From Bacillota bacterium (GTDB taxonomy: Bacteria > Bacillota > UBA4882 > UBA8346): a stretch of 64,000 nucleotides of DNA. Within the stretch, counting starts at the first letter, position 1. Every line of letters begins with the position of its first letter. A program made the position numbers and the translations under genes. The DNA is taken from NCBI GenBank assembly GCA_023417475.1, contig JAEZFP010000033.1, positions 124,001-188,000 on the forward strand. Direction: 5' to 3'. Shown here one piece after another: positions 34,610 through 42,584 of this stretch. The notes beneath the pieces are model-generated. The model worked only from the letters and a program-made list of their open reading frames with translations. It ran no database searches and was not told the origin of the DNA.

Positions 34610-35749
34610 ATGCAAAGGCGAACATTGGACAAACTCGGCCTGGAGTTGCCGTTATTGGGATTCGGTTGCATGCGGCTGCCGGTCAATGAAGATAAGACCA
34701 TCGATCACCGGGCGGCCATGGCGATGGTGGATTATGCCATCAACCACGGGATCAATTATTTTGATACCGCACTAATGTACCATAATGAAACGTCGGAAAG
34801 CTTTATTGGCGAAGCGCTGTCCCATTATCCCCGTGAAAGTTTCATGCTCACAACGAAACTTCACGCCAGTTATACCAAGACCAAAGCGGATGTGGAGCGA
34901 ATTTTCAACGAACAATTGGAACGTTGCCGGGTCGACTATTTCGACTTCTATCTGATGCACGACGTGGAGCGGACCAAGTTCGACCTCTTCCGCCAGTTCG
35001 AAGTGTACGAATTTCTAAAACAACAACAAGCGGCGGGCCGGATCAAGTATCTCGGATTTTCTTCCCATGACGATCATGAACAGATCGCGCAATTTCTTGA
35101 CATGTATCAATTTGATGTGGCCCAACTGCAGATCAACTATGTCGACTGGCGGTTGCGTAACGCCGAACAATGTTACCGGGTATTGGAGGAACGGGGCATT
35201 CCGTGTATCGTGATGGAGCCGATCAAAGGGGGCACGTTGGCGGATGTTCCCGACGCGGTCCGGGAGATTTTGAAGGCGAGCAGTCCGCAGGCGACTCCCG
35301 CCAGTTTGGCGTTGCGTTGGGTGGCTTCGTTACCCAATGTCAAAATGATCCTGTCGGGAATGTCCAGCATGGAGCAGCTGGTGGAGAACGAGCAAGTGCT
35401 GTCGGAGTTCAAACCGTTAACTGACGCGGAACAACAGGCGATCCAAGCCGCAGTCGGCGTCTTCGAAGCCGGCAAACAGATTCCCTGCACGGGGTGTCGT
35501 TATTGCAGCAATTGCCCGGTTGGAGTTAATATTCCGGATATTTTCAGCCTGTATAACCGGCATGCCATCTTTGGCGCCCGCGAACATTTCCGGATCCGGC
35601 AGAACTACGGCTCGTTTTTCAGTGACAATCAAAAGGCCTCGGCCTGCGTCGACTGCGGACGCTGCGTCCAGCTTTGTCCGCAACATATCGCCATCCCGGA
35701 GGAGTTGCGAAAAGTCCATCCGGTTTTAATGGAGATCGTCAATAAATAG
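34610..35749 (+). CDS. aldo/keto reductase with C-terminal ferredoxin-like motif
   Basis: A 379-residue enzyme. Residues 1-280 are an aldo/keto reductase barrel (GFGCMRLP, FDTALMYHNE with the catalytic Asp/Tyr, KYLGFSSHDD). Residues about 285-370 carry CTGCRYCSNCPVG and CVDCGRCVQLCPQ, two cysteine clusters suggesting one or two [4Fe-4S] centres. This AKR-iron-sulfur layout is widespread in anaerobic Bacillota; the substrate is unknown. AAAGGAG precedes the ATG. Single gene. Confidence 0.92.
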   Translation: MQRRTLDKLGLELPLLGFGCMRLPVNEDKTIDHRAAMAMVDYAINHGINYFDTALMYHNETSESFIGEALSHYPRESFMLTTKLHASYTKTKADVERIFNEQLERCRVDYFDFYLMHDVERTKFDLFRQFEVYEFLKQQQAAGRIKYLGFSSHDDHEQIAQFLDMYQFDVAQLQINYVDWRLRNAEQCYRVLEERGIPCIVMEPIKGGTLADVPDAVREILKASSPQATPASLALRWVASLPNVKMILSGMSSMEQLVENEQVLSEFKPLTDAEQQAIQAAVGVFEAGKQIPCTGCRYCSNCPVGVNIPDIFSLYNRHAIFGAREHFRIRQNYGSFFSDNQKASACVDCGRCVQLCPQHIAIPEELRKVHPVLMEIVNK

Positions 35750-35777
35750 TCATTTGTCGTAAATTAATAAAATCTAT

Positions 35778-36028
35778 TGCATAAAAGATATTTCTATTCT
35801 GATAAATATCTTTGCAAAGGTGATAAATATTTAATGAAGGGCAAAAAACATTATTTCCAGGTCGATAAATGATATTGCAGGGTGGAAAAATAATAATGCA
35901 AGATGGAAAAATAAAAATGCCGGGTCGAAAAATATATATGTCAGGTGGAAAAATATTTTTGCGGCAGTGAAAAATATTTTTGCAAGGTCGATATTCATTT
36001 TTGATGGGGTACAAAATAATTTTGTCAA
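35778..36028. repeat. degenerate 21-bp A/T-rich tandem array
   Basis: About 11-12 degenerate units with the core GGTGGAAAAAT(A/T)TTTT. Starts of successive GG(T/G) cores at 35839, 35860, 35881, 35902, 35923, 35944, 35965 and 35986 are spaced exactly 21 bp; the outer units drift by one base. The minus-strand reading of the core, TTTTTCCACC, matches a DnaA box at 8 of 9 positions in the two best units (35881 and 35944). Peptides read from it are 7-residue repeats (FFHLALL type) without ribosome sites and are not believed. It fills most of the gap after the aldo/keto reductase gene. Confidence 0.85.
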
Positions 36029-36093
36029 CGGAATTAGCGCAATTTGAAAGTTAATTAATAAATTCTGGGGAAAATTAAAGAATCTAACGGCAT

Positions 36094-36131
36094 AAAAAGT
36101 AACACTCTACGATAATAGAGGTTACTTTTTT
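36094..36131 (-). terminator. terminator of the two-component operon
   Basis: AAAGTAAC(A)CTCT pairs with AGAGGTTACTTT, with T runs on both strands, 21 bases past the histidine kinase stop (36152); an outer AACGGC/GCCGTT stem encloses it. Confidence 0.8.
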
Positions 36132-36151
36132 ATTGCCGTTAATCAGTGTTG

Positions 36152-37441
36152 CTACAAAGGCAAAACTACTACAAATTGCGAACCGGCTCCGAGTTTGCTG
36201 ACGACTTTGATCGAACCGCCGTGTTGCTCGACAATCCATTTGGCGATCGGCAAGCCCAAACCACTCCCGCCGATTGACCGGGAGCGCGCTTTGTCGGCGC
36301 GGTAAAATCGTTCGAAAATTAAATCCTGTTCTGCATCGGCAATGCCGCTGCCGTTGTCGAGCACGACAATTTCCACGCCGGAGCCGTTGCGCCCTTCGAA
36401 CCGCCGGATCGTCAGTTGCACCCGGCCGCCCTCAGGGGTGTATTTCACCGCGTTGTCGACTAAGATTAAGAGCAGTTGCGCCAGCCGTTCCCGGTCGGCG
36501 TAAACCGTAAGCGGCGCCGGCAATGTTAGTTGTAAATCAATATTTTTCCGCTGCGCCAGTGGGTAAATCGTTCGAATCACCTGCTCGGCCACGGGCTGCA
36601 GCTCAAAATGCTCCCGAAACAGATTTAATACCGCAGTGTCCGAACGGGCCAAGGTGATCAGATCATTGACAATTTTCGACATTTTTTTGATCTCGTCTTT
36701 CATATCGGCCAACACCTGACCGGAGAAATGGGTCAGCCGGTTCGCGGCATCACTTTGAATTGATTCAACCGAGGTTAACAAAATGCTTAGTGGCGTCCGT
36801 AACTCATGGGACGCATCGGCTAAAAACTCCCGTTGTTTTTCATAGGTTTTTTTAATCGGTTCGAGCGAACGCCCGGCCATGATGAAACCAAGCACCGCGG
36901 TTAATCCCAGAAAAAGCAGGGTAATCACAACCATATAAGAAGCTAATTTTTGCAGGATTCGGTACAAGTCCGCAATGTCTTTTCCAACATAAATTGTTCC
37001 GTAGACGATGCCGTTTTCGCGAATCGGCAGAACGGTCAAAAACACTTTAATCTTTGGCCGGATCTGTTTCATGATGATCAATGTCGGCTGATGCTCTTTG
37101 ATCAGACCGGCTTGGGCCTTTTGAACGATTATTTTGTTTAAAGTCAGCGATCCATTGGCGTAATGGGCCAGTCGACCTTGATTGTCATATACATAAAAAA
37201 ACATCGTGGCATTTTCGCTGGTTGCTTCACGTAAAAATCCCGGTTGCAAATAGGTTTTTTCTTTCAGGAGACTTAAGTTTTCCTCGGCTTCTTCTTTGGC
37301 GTAACCGAAAAGATCATCACGTTCATCCGCATAGATGCCCCAAATCATCCCGGCCATAATGATTCCGACAAAAATTAACAACGATATCCCGAACAAAACG
37401 GTGTTAAAGATCGTTAATTGGCGCCGGAGTTTGCTAAACAT
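36152..37441 (-). CDS. sensor histidine kinase
   Basis: A 429-residue membrane kinase. Hydrophobic segments at residues about 12-35 and 168-192 flank an extracytoplasmic sensor domain of ~130 residues (basic and polar, containing VYDNQGRLAHYANGS-like strands, PAS/CACHE type). Then HisKA with phospho-His in FLADASHELRTPL, N box ILVDNAVKYTPEGG, G1 DNGSGI, F box FERFYR and G2 GGSGLGLPIA. It overlaps the regulator gene by eight bases. The kinase phosphorylates the adjacent OmpR-type regulator. Signal unknown; operon partners suggest envelope stress or cationic peptides. Confidence 0.93.
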   Translation of the reverse strand: MFSKLRRQLTIFNTVLFGISLLIFVGIIMAGMIWGIYADERDDLFGYAKEEAEENLSLLKEKTYLQPGFLREATSENATMFFYVYDNQGRLAHYANGSLTLNKIIVQKAQAGLIKEHQPTLIIMKQIRPKIKVFLTVLPIRENGIVYGTIYVGKDIADLYRILQKLASYMVVITLLFLGLTAVLGFIMAGRSLEPIKKTYEKQREFLADASHELRTPLSILLTSVESIQSDAANRLTHFSGQVLADMKDEIKKMSKIVNDLITLARSDTAVLNLFREHFELQPVAEQVIRTIYPLAQRKNIDLQLTLPAPLTVYADRERLAQLLLILVDNAVKYTPEGGRVQLTIRRFEGRNGSGVEIVVLDNGSGIADAEQDLIFERFYRADKARSRSIGGSGLGLPIAKWIVEQHGGSIKVVSKLGAGSQFVVVLPL

Positions 37442-38114
37442 AGCGGTCCTCCAGCCGGTAACCGACGCCGCGCACGTTGGCGATCAGCGGGTTATCAAAA
37501 GCCTGACCGAGTTTTTTGCGGAGTAAATGGACGTAAGCGTCTAAATTGTTGGAAGTGACGTCGCTATCCGCACCCCAGATCCGGTCAATGATTACTTCCC
37601 GGGGTATGACCCGTCCGCTGTTTTGCAGCAACAATTCTAAGATTTGAAATTCCCGGCTGGTCAACTGAATTTCCAGATTGCCGTGTTGAACGGTATGAGT
37701 GGAACGGTTCAAAACCAAGGACCGGTTTTGAATGATCTCGCCCTGAAACGGAACCACGCCCCGGCGCGCTAACGCCCGTAACCGGGCGGTCAGCTCCGCG
37801 AATTCAAACGGTTTGACCAAATAATCGTCGACACCGCTATCGAGGCCCAACACCCGGTCATCCACCGCATCGCGGGCGGTCAGCATTAAAATCGCTCCTT
37901 GATACCCTTGTTTCCGCAAGCGTTGGCATACCTGAATGCCGCTGGCGCCCGGCATCATCCAGTCGAGAATGATCACGTCATAGACTGAATAACTGATAAA
38001 GTCAAATACCTCATCACCGCGTTGTACCCATTCCACCTGGTGGTTTTCTTGCTCCAACAGATGTTTGACCAGATTGCCCAGTCGTTGATCGTCTTCGGCC
38101 AGGATGATTCGCAT
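37434..38114 (-). CDS. OmpR-family response regulator
   Basis: A 226-residue regulator. Receiver domain 1-115: acidic pair in LAEDDQRLG, phospho-acceptor Asp in VIILDWMMPG (near residue 51) and Lys in LVKPFEF. OmpR/PhoB winged helix 125-220: LTSREFQILELLLQNSG and DAYVHLLRKKLG. The ATG at 38114 has GAGGTG nine bases upstream; an upstream GTG at 38126 overlaps that site. It is followed by the kinase gene and preceded by the ArnT-like gene on the same strand. Confidence 0.93.
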   Translation of the reverse strand: MRIILAEDDQRLGNLVKHLLEQENHQVEWVQRGDEVFDFISYSVYDVIILDWMMPGASGIQVCQRLRKQGYQGAILMLTARDAVDDRVLGLDSGVDDYLVKPFEFAELTARLRALARRGVVPFQGEIIQNRSLVLNRSTHTVQHGNLEIQLTSREFQILELLLQNSGRVIPREVIIDRIWGADSDVTSNNLDAYVHLLRKKLGQAFDNPLIANVRGVGYRLEDRYV

Positions 38115-38149
38115 TCCAACCATCACCTCGTTTTAAACGGATGTTTTTA

Positions 38150-39763
38150 TTATTTCACCGTAACCCGATACTCAATCCGTTCCGCTGACTCGGCCAGTTT
38201 CGTCACGGTCATTCCGGCGGTGTCGTGCCGGAAACGTTGCAAAGACGAACGCGGCACGATAATTAACTTCGGTTGGGTTGATCCGCCGACAAATTCGCGC
38301 ACCGTCGCGACCGGCATCGTATATTTGGCAAACCAACTGAAGGCGGGATTGCGGTAATTATGGATAGTATCGGGGGGTTTCAGCATCGTAATTAAATTAC
38401 CGCTATAGTAAACTGCGGAAGTACTGTAAAATTGATATGTTCCAATTGCTTGTCCTTCATAGCGCGTCAATGTTTGAGCCAACTGTTCGCCGGAGCGGTC
38501 ATTGGCAATGCCCGGTACCGCCAATAGGGAAAACAAAAGATAGGATACGGTCGTCCCGCCGATAAGCAACCAGATCCTCCGATTCGCGCCTTGGCTCCAC
38601 CGCCATCCGGCCACGAGCGTCAGCAAAACAAGGACGTTTAGCGCTATAAAAAATCCTAAGGAAACTCCGGCTAAGCGTCCGGCTAAAATCAATATAGCAT
38701 ACCAGATTAGCATTGGTACAAAAAATGCGAAATTCAATCTAAAAACGTTTTGCTCCAAACGGTCTTCGATGTACAACGCCGTCAGCACGGCTAACGGAAA
38801 TAACATCGGAAAAGTGTAGGTCGGATATTTGGTGGCCATTAACGTATAAAATATCAGGAAAACGCCGACCCAGATCATTAAAAATAACGGCAGGTCCTGA
38901 TGATGACGGCGATAGTTACGCCAAGCGTTACTGAGCCCGCCGATGACCAGATCCGTCCAAGGCAACGTACTCACTATGAACAAGATCAGATAGTAATAAA
39001 ACACATTATCCCGCGGGTGTTCGGAGACGGTTGCCCGCAAATAATTGTGAATACCGAAAAAGGTGTGAATAAATTCCTGACCATGCCAAAAATACATGAT
39101 TCCGTACCAAGGCAGGGCGATGAGCATCAGGAGTAAAATACCGACTCCTAGTTTTAACCGTCGTAATTCGGCCCAGTTTTTTCGCCAGGCTAAAAAAATC
39201 AGGATGATCAGACCGGGTAACATCAATCCCACCGGTCCTTTGGTTAGCACCGCCAACCCGAAACAGGGATACATCAAATAGTACCAGCGTTTGGCGGTGG
39301 ATTGGTCAGTGTAACCCAAATAAAAGAAGGCCAATGCCGCTGCGTTGAAAATGAAAAGGAGACTATCGGTCACAATTAGTTTGGAGAGGATAAAATACTG
39401 TAGGGAAGTGGCCAAAAGGGCGGCGGCAATCATTCCGGCGCGCTCGTTTCGTAATTTGGCGACGAACCAATAAATGAACGCCACACCCAAAGCCCCGGCA
39501 AGCGCCGGCACAATCCGGACCGCCAACGCCCCATAACCGAATAGTTTCATTGATAAGGCCAACAGCCAATAGAGCATAACCGGTTTGTCAAACCAAAATT
39601 TGCCGTAAATCTGAGGGGAGATCCAGTTGCCGGATGTGACCATTTCCTTTGCAGTCAAGGCGTAATTGGATTCGACGGAGTCGGTGATTGGAAATGCTTG
39701 CGCCCAAAAGATAAACAGGACAAAACTGATTATAAACACAATCCAGAATTTATTGTTTTTCAT
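38150..39763 (-). CDS. ArnT/PMT-family membrane glycosyltransferase
   Basis: A 537-residue enzyme with about 11-12 membrane segments. The N-terminal SVESNYALTAKEMVTSGNW loop after the first segment, FDKPVMLYWLLALSMKLFG and the LTKGPVGLMLPGL segment are the hallmark of GT39/GT83 lipid-linked sugar transferases, with an acidic residue in the first loop (TDSVES). It would take a sugar from an undecaprenyl-phosphate carrier and add it to an acceptor outside the membrane. The start ATG 39763 has GAGGA eight bases upstream and overlaps the upstream GT2 gene by 14 bases. Confidence 0.88.
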   Translation of the reverse strand: MKNNKFWIVFIISFVLFIFWAQAFPITDSVESNYALTAKEMVTSGNWISPQIYGKFWFDKPVMLYWLLALSMKLFGYGALAVRIVPALAGALGVAFIYWFVAKLRNERAGMIAAALLATSLQYFILSKLIVTDSLLFIFNAAALAFFYLGYTDQSTAKRWYYLMYPCFGLAVLTKGPVGLMLPGLIILIFLAWRKNWAELRRLKLGVGILLLMLIALPWYGIMYFWHGQEFIHTFFGIHNYLRATVSEHPRDNVFYYYLILFIVSTLPWTDLVIGGLSNAWRNYRRHHQDLPLFLMIWVGVFLIFYTLMATKYPTYTFPMLFPLAVLTALYIEDRLEQNVFRLNFAFFVPMLIWYAILILAGRLAGVSLGFFIALNVLVLLTLVAGWRWSQGANRRIWLLIGGTTVSYLLFSLLAVPGIANDRSGEQLAQTLTRYEGQAIGTYQFYSTSAVYYSGNLITMLKPPDTIHNYRNPAFSWFAKYTMPVATVREFVGGSTQPKLIIVPRSSLQRFRHDTAGMTVTKLAESAERIEYRVTVK

Positions 39764-40511
39764 GTAATAATTCCTCATTTTTTGTTTTGCAATAGTGAAT
39801 CGCCCGAGCAATCCACCGCTTCTGTTGCCAATAGTAGCGCCACATTTCCACCGCGATCTTCATAATCACCGCTTTACTGGCTAAGGTGGATACACCGGCA
39901 ACACGCGGATAATAATCCAAGCCCACTTCCCGGAGCGCATACCCCTTGTGATGGGCTTCAATCAGCAACTCGGCATCGATAAACGATCCTTCGGATTGCA
40001 GATGGATCCGGCGCAGAATGTCGCGTTTGAACAGCTTAAAAGAAAAATTGACATCACGAACCCGTAGACCGAACAGCGCGCGAATCACTACGTTATACAT
40101 TTTTGAAATCAATTTGCGATACAATGATTCGGCGCGGGTCAACCGGTAACCGATCAGCAGATCCGCCCGGCCGATTTTGGGAATCGCCGCGCAGACATCT
40201 TCAAATTTCAGGGGCAAATCCGAGTCCATATATAAAACGTATTGTTTCGTGGCATTGGCAAAGCCGGTTTTCAAAGCTCCGCCTAATTTCCGGTTAACCG
40301 GATGATGGATCACCTTGACCACCGGATACAGTTTGGCGAGGTTGTCAGCTAATTCACCACAACCGTCCGTGCTCGCGTCATCAACGACTACGATCTCGTA
40401 ATCGATCTTCAATTGCTCGCCGATTTGCAGCGCGCCCAAAATGCAAGGGATAATGTTATCCCGCTCGTTATACATGGGAAAGACAAATGACAAACTTAAA
40501 TCCAGGTTCAT
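39750..40511 (-). CDS. polyprenyl-phosphate GT2 glycosyltransferase (DPM1/ArnC-like)
   Basis: A 253-residue GT-A enzyme. SFVFPMYNERDNI, VVVDDASTDGCGELAD and LYMDSDLP (metal-binding DxD) are DPM1-type signatures; VNFSFKLFKRD and FIDAELLIEAHHKGYALREVG are further family hallmarks. No long C-terminal membrane anchor is evident. It would load a sugar on undecaprenyl phosphate on the cytoplasmic side for the following ArnT-like enzyme, with which it overlaps. AAAGGAG precedes the ATG. Minus strand. Confidence 0.9.
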   Translation of the reverse strand: MNLDLSLSFVFPMYNERDNIIPCILGALQIGEQLKIDYEIVVVDDASTDGCGELADNLAKLYPVVKVIHHPVNRKLGGALKTGFANATKQYVLYMDSDLPLKFEDVCAAIPKIGRADLLIGYRLTRAESLYRKLISKMYNVVIRALFGLRVRDVNFSFKLFKRDILRRIHLQSEGSFIDAELLIEAHHKGYALREVGLDYYPRVAGVSTLASKAVIMKIAVEMWRYYWQQKRWIARAIHYCKTKNEELLHEKQ

Positions 40512-40564
40512 TACCGATTGGCTCCTTTTATTCCGCTTATTCCGCAGCAGCGGTTTTTTAAAGT

Positions 40565-41407
40565 TTATAAGTCCCAGTAATTAATCAACTGAACGCCCCG
40601 TTCGTGCAATCGGGTGAATGTGGCGGCCGACCGCAACGCCTCCAACTCCTCCCACCAATGATAATTCCAGTGGAATACCGCGTTGAGTCGGGTGTTATCC
40701 CGGCCGGGATGAACCATGATCTCCGAGGTGCCGTTGGGAAGTTGATCGATGATCGACAGCAAGGCGGGTTCGGTAGTTTGTCCACCGGATAACATGCCAA
40801 AAAAATGTTCCGGGCTCCGTAATCCGTTACTCTGGTATTGCGAACGGACCCCTTGGGCACAGGTGGTAAGCAGTGTCCGGTTCAACGATTTGCGCCATGA
40901 GTGATTGGTGGCATAAAACAGGAAGATGGGTTCGGCCGGGATCCGGATTTTAGTGACGCCAAATTTACGGGCCAAGCGGCTGACAATCCTCGGGAAACCC
41001 GGCAAGACATGCAAATGCTGGTGACTGTCCAGGTGACTGATGTTAATTCCATGGGCCACCGTTTTTTGCAACTGGCAACTTAGTTCCGTTTCAATATGCG
41101 CCGTGTTAATCCGGCCTTGTAAATAGTGACGGGTGAAAGTGAGGTAATCATCCCAAAAGCTGCCGTTGCGGTTTAACAATGAACCGATGTTATGCTGGGA
41201 TACCGGACGCGAACCGACCAAAGTTAAGTGAACCCCGACTCCAAGTGTTGGGCATCGTTCCGAGAGCCGTACCGCATGTTCAAAAGCATTACCGCCAGCC
41301 ACCAAAGTCGTGCTGGTCACGCAGCCTTGCCGGTACGCTTGGATAATTCCGTCATTAATCATTTCATGCAGGCCGAAATCATCCGCATTGACAATAAGCC
41401 GTTTCAT
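40565..41407 (-). CDS. ChbG/HpnK-family (YdjC-like) carbohydrate deacetylase
   Basis: A 280-residue TIM-barrel-like hydrolase. LIVNADDFGLHEMIN at the start supplies the Asp metal ligand, SHLDSHQHLHVLPGFP near residue 125 the His ligands, and EIMVHPG near 237 the catalytic region of the YdjC/ChbG/HpnK family. These enzymes remove acetyl groups from N-acetylated sugars. Start ATG 41407 has GTGAGGT upstream; a longer frame to 41464 has none. First gene of the minus-strand operon with the GT2 and ArnT-like enzymes, where it could deacetylate the transferred sugar. Confidence 0.88.
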   Translation of the reverse strand: MKRLIVNADDFGLHEMINDGIIQAYRQGCVTSTTLVAGGNAFEHAVRLSERCPTLGVGVHLTLVGSRPVSQHNIGSLLNRNGSFWDDYLTFTRHYLQGRINTAHIETELSCQLQKTVAHGINISHLDSHQHLHVLPGFPRIVSRLARKFGVTKIRIPAEPIFLFYATNHSWRKSLNRTLLTTCAQGVRSQYQSNGLRSPEHFFGMLSGGQTTEPALLSIIDQLPNGTSEIMVHPGRDNTRLNAVFHWNYHWWEELEALRSAATFTRLHERGVQLINYWDL

Positions 41408-41687
41408 TGGAACCGACCTCACTTTCAGAATACTTTTAGCATAAAACCGAATTCTGAAAAACAACTGAAAAATCCCGAATCATTATAAACCGCCGGAAAT
41501 TATCGCGGCGGGTAACGGAGAAATATAATGAAGAAAGCGAAGTTTGGCGGGTTGGGTGCGAAAGGGAAGGAGTTTGATAATAAATCGGGAATAATCATCA
41601 AAAATGATCTGCACTGAAAATATCCACCCATCGATCGGGTAAACCGGAACAGATTAACAATAAGCGTATCAAAAAGGAGCGACATCT

Positions 41688-42365
41688 ATGCCCGCAATGG
41701 AGAATAAAACCCGCGGCGACCGCGCTGTCGACCAACTGTTGCGCCTGATCCGGGAGCGCGGGTTTGGCCCGGGGGAAAAGCTGCCCAATGAATACGAGCT
41801 CTCCGCCCAACTCGGGGTGAGCCGCAATACCATCCGCGAGGCGGTTCGGGGGTTGGCTTCGCGCAATATTCTCGATATCCGCCAAGGGGCGGGGACGTTC
41901 ATCTCTCAGAAAAAAGGGGTGGCCGACGATCCGCTGGGATTTGCGCTGATGGAGGACAGGCGGAAATTGGTCGAGGATTTACTGCAGATTCGTTGCATGA
42001 TTGAACCGCAGATCGCCGCGTTGGCGGCGCAAAACGGAACGCCGGAAGATATTGCATTGCTCGGCGATTTATGTGATGAAGTGGAAACGTTAATTCGCCA
42101 CCGCCAAGCTTTCATGGAAAAGGACCGGGAGTTCCACGCGCAACTGGCCGTTTGTAGCCATAACATGGTGATCTCCAATCTGATTCCGGTGATCTGCGAA
42201 GGAATCACGGTGTTTGCGACCACCGTCATCGAGCCGGAATTTGACCAGACCGTCAAATCTCACCGCGAAATCTACGAGGCGGTGCGGGACCGCCGCGCGG
42301 CCGACGCCCAGCAAGCCATGCTGTTTCATTTATTGTATAACCGTAACCGTTTTAGCGAAGGGTAA
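41688..42365 (+). CDS. FadR-subfamily GntR regulator
   Basis: A 225-residue regulator with winged-helix residues 15-72 (PNEYELSAQLGVSRNTIREAVRGL) partly shown here as NEYELSAQLGVSRNT, and an FCD domain from about 80 to 220 with DREFHAQLA and a later H in SHREIYEAV that fit metal ligands. AAAGGAG precedes the ATG. It has its own terminator (42389), so it is a single gene just ahead of the GlpA-like operon, its probable target. Effector unknown. Confidence 0.88.
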   Translation: MPAMENKTRGDRAVDQLLRLIRERGFGPGEKLPNEYELSAQLGVSRNTIREAVRGLASRNILDIRQGAGTFISQKKGVADDPLGFALMEDRRKLVEDLLQIRCMIEPQIAALAAQNGTPEDIALLGDLCDEVETLIRHRQAFMEKDREFHAQLAVCSHNMVISNLIPVICEGITVFATTVIEPEFDQTVKSHREIYEAVRDRRAADAQQAMLFHLLYNRNRFSEG

Positions 42366-42388
42366 TCCTATTTTTGAAGCGGCTTATG

Positions 42389-42430
42389 AAAACCTCATGG
42401 ATTTGATAAAGAACCATGGGGTTTTGTTTT
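42389..42430 (+). terminator. terminator of the GntR gene
   Basis: AAAACCTCATGG pairs with CCATGGGGTTTT (one G-U pair) around a 13-base loop; a T-rich tract follows. Confidence 0.82.
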
Positions 42431-42530
42431 GTTAATTGGTAGGATGACTTTTGGGCGAATGTTCATCTTTAATTGAGGAAACATTCATTTATAACTGAAA
42501 ATGTAATAAAAAACGGTGTCATTTGTTTTG

Positions 42531-42554
42531 ATACGTGATATAATTGAAACAAAT
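42531..42554. promoter_or_regulatory. inverted repeat over the promoter region of the GlpA-like operon
   Basis: ATTTGTTT at 42531-42538 and AAACAAAT at 42547-42554 are perfectly inverted; a TATAAT-like box lies between them (near 42538-42546, in GATATAATTG). An operator overlapping the -10 is likely; the regulator at 41688 is the nearest candidate. Confidence 0.5.
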
Positions 42555-42584
42555 CATAGGATGATTTCGAAGGAGCGAGCACAG

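Noticed and set aside
35739..36028. Minus-strand frames in the 21-bp array giving seven-residue repeats
   Set aside because: Same artefact of a period divisible by three; low-complexity Phe/Ile peptides in two frames at once and no ribosome site.
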